Source: Oligoflexus sp. (GTDB lineage Bacteria > Bdellovibrionota_B > Oligoflexia > Oligoflexales > Oligoflexaceae). From it: 64,000 nt of DNA. The translations under genes and the position numbers were made by a program. Of this stretch, positions 62,949-64,000 are shown piece by piece. Each line of letters begins with the position of its first letter. Positions within the stretch are counted from its first letter, which is position 1. The notes beneath the pieces were generated by a model. It was not told the DNA's origin and searched no databases. It saw nothing but the letters and a program-made list of their open reading frames with translations. The DNA lies in NCBI GenBank assembly GCA_014378195.1, contig JACMOC010000071.1, positions 1 to 64,000 of the forward strand. The letters run 5' to 3'.

Positions 62949-64000
62949 GCACCTTAGCGGAAAAATTGAAACAATTGCCTCAGGATGCCGGCGTCTACTT
63001 GATGAAGGACAAAAAAGGCACCATTATCTATGTCGGCAAAGCCAAAAACCTGAAAAACCGTGTTTCCAGTTATTTTCAGAGTTCAAACCAGCACACGTAT
63101 AAAACCCGGACGCTCGTCTCGGAAATTTGCGACTTCGATCTCATGCTTGTGCAGAACGAGGTGGAGGCCCTGCTGCTCGAAAGGACTTTGATCCGGCATC
63201 ATATGCCGCGCTTCAATATCCTTTTACGTGATGACAAGGAATACCCGTTCCTTCGCATCTGTTATGAAGATCCCTGGCCGCGCATTGTCAAGGTCCGCAA
63301 AAGAAAGGATGACAGCGCGCATTACATCGGCCCCTTCAGCAGTTCGTCGCGACTCAATGTCCTCCTTCGTCAGGTTTACAAGATTTTCCCGTTGATTCGG
63401 TGTTCCGCGCACGAATTTAAAACAGCGAAAAGACCCTGCAACTATTACCACATGAAGATGTGTCTCGGTCCGTGCACCCTGCCGGTCGACCGGAAGTACT
63501 ATATCAGCCTGCTTAAAGATGCAGCGTCGCTCCTGGAGGGCAATGTGTCGAAACTTAGACGCGAACTCGAACAGAAGATGAAGGCCGCGGCCAAAGGCGA
63601 GAATTACGAGCTCGCCGCTCAGTTGCGTGATCAGATCCAAGCGATCGACCACATCAGCCAGCAGCAGGTCGCGATACTCGATTCCACTGTGGATGCCGAT
63701 ATCATAGGGGTGACGAGCGCCGGTGATAAACGCTCATTTAACGTCACCATGGTGCGCAATCGGACTATGCTCGGCGGTGATCATTTTATCGTCGAAAGTT
63801 CGGCGGGATTGCCCGCCGAGGAAATGACCTGGTTTATCCTGCAGTATTACACCAATAAACAGGTACCCGCTCTTGTCCTTCTGCGTGATACAACCGATCT
63901 CGACACCGAACTTGCCTCGGTCATCTGTCAGCAACAGGATACGTCGGCTGTTATTCGCCAGATCAAAAAAGGGGAAGAGGCCGACCTTCTTGATATCTCT
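62945..64000 (+). CDS. uvrC: Excinuclease ABC subunit C, 3' end beyond window
   Basis: Starts at the ATG overlapping the uvrB stop and runs open to the window end (352 codons seen). The GIY-YIG nuclease domain is at the N-terminus ([25 protein letters not shown]), which makes the 3' incision. [17 protein letters not shown] and MCLGPC are further family blocks. A UVR motif ([24 protein letters not shown]) lies near residue 210. The RNase-H-like 5' nuclease and HhH domains would lie beyond the edge. Confidence 0.96.
   Translation, partial: MSTLAEKLKQLPQDAGVYLMKDKKGTIIYVGKAKNLKNRVSSYFQSSNQHTYKTRTLVSEICDFDLMLVQNEVEALLLERTLIRHHMPRFNILLRDDKEYPFLRICYEDPWPRIVKVRKRKDDSAHYIGPFSSSSRLNVLLRQVYKIFPLIRCSAHEFKTAKRPCNYYHMKMCLGPCTLPVDRKYYISLLKDAASLLEGNVSKLRRELEQKMKAAAKGENYELAAQLRDQIQAIDHISQQQVAILDSTVDADIIGVTSAGDKRSFNVTMVRNRTMLGGDHFIVESSAGLPAEEMTWFILQYYTNKQVPALVLLRDTTDLDTELASVICQQQDTSAVIRQIKKGEEADLLDIS

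Noticed and set aside
1..64000. tRNA, rRNA, CRISPR, insertion sequence or phage genes
   Set aside because: Scanned by eye for direct repeats, transposase-like proteins and cloverleaf-like segments; nothing convincing was found. Small RNAs could be missed without covariance searches.

Overview
The window looks like chromosomal DNA of a free-living, aerobic, Gram-negative bacterium. My best guess is the Bdellovibrionota/Oligoflexia or a nearby deltaproteobacterial-type lineage. The guess rests on many lipoproteins, a TIGR02147/DUF4423-type regulator beside a lipoprotein, an alternative complex III respiratory operon, DUF1552/DUF1592 partner proteins and RCC1- or NHL-type lipoproteins. It is an inference from gene content, not a phylogeny. 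I saw no rRNA, tRNA, CRISPR array, insertion sequence or phage gene.

Layout. 1-7.3 kb: a collagen-like lipoprotein cut by the window edge, a secreted triple-repeat protein, a CoA-type Nudix hydrolase, pgi-hflX and a secreted lipase. 7.4-10.4 kb: the glyoxylate-shunt operon aceB-aceA with promoter and terminator. 10.4-13.6 kb: a DUF1592-type lipoprotein and a DUF1552 protein. 13.7-17.8 kb: a translationally coupled four-gene operon on the minus strand (C39-like peptidase, RimK-like ATP-grasp, GCS2-type glutamate ligase, N-formylglutamate-amidohydrolase-like enzyme), likely an uncharacterised amide-bond making and trimming system. 18.6-26.2 kb: a seven-gene operon behind a good sigma-70-like promoter. 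It resembles 2-aminophenol/kynurenine-type ring cleavage: SDR, luciferase-like monooxygenase, asparaginase-II-like amidohydrolase, aminomuconate-semialdehyde-type dehydrogenase, LigB dioxygenase, a LigB-like subunit fused to a RidA domain, and a KynB-like arylformamidase.

26.3-29.4 kb: two lipoproteins, one with RCC1-like repeats. 29.4-32.9 kb: a gltB-gltD locus with three apparent internal deletions. 33.2-36.2 kb: a TIGR02147-type regulator with its lipoprotein, and an EF-hand lipoprotein. 36.2-47.1 kb: mostly housekeeping and signalling genes (glnS, a histidine kinase with a degenerate paralogue, a PepQ-like peptidase, miaE, an HDOD protein, ackA). 47.2-52.7 kb: a run of lipoproteins, one with a probable single-base frameshift, plus a decayed NHL-repeat gene. 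52.7-60.4 kb: actABCDEF, encoding alternative complex III (quinol to cytochrome c electron transfer), without a linked oxidase here. 60.9-64 kb: uvrB and the start of uvrC.

The genes fit an acetate-using, respiring heterotroph: AckA and the glyoxylate shunt handle C2 units, and ACIII carries electrons. The least described systems are the amide-ligase operon and the aminophenol-type operon with its dioxygenase-deaminase fusion. Many start positions were moved inward from the longest frame on the basis of ribosome binding sites and signal peptides.
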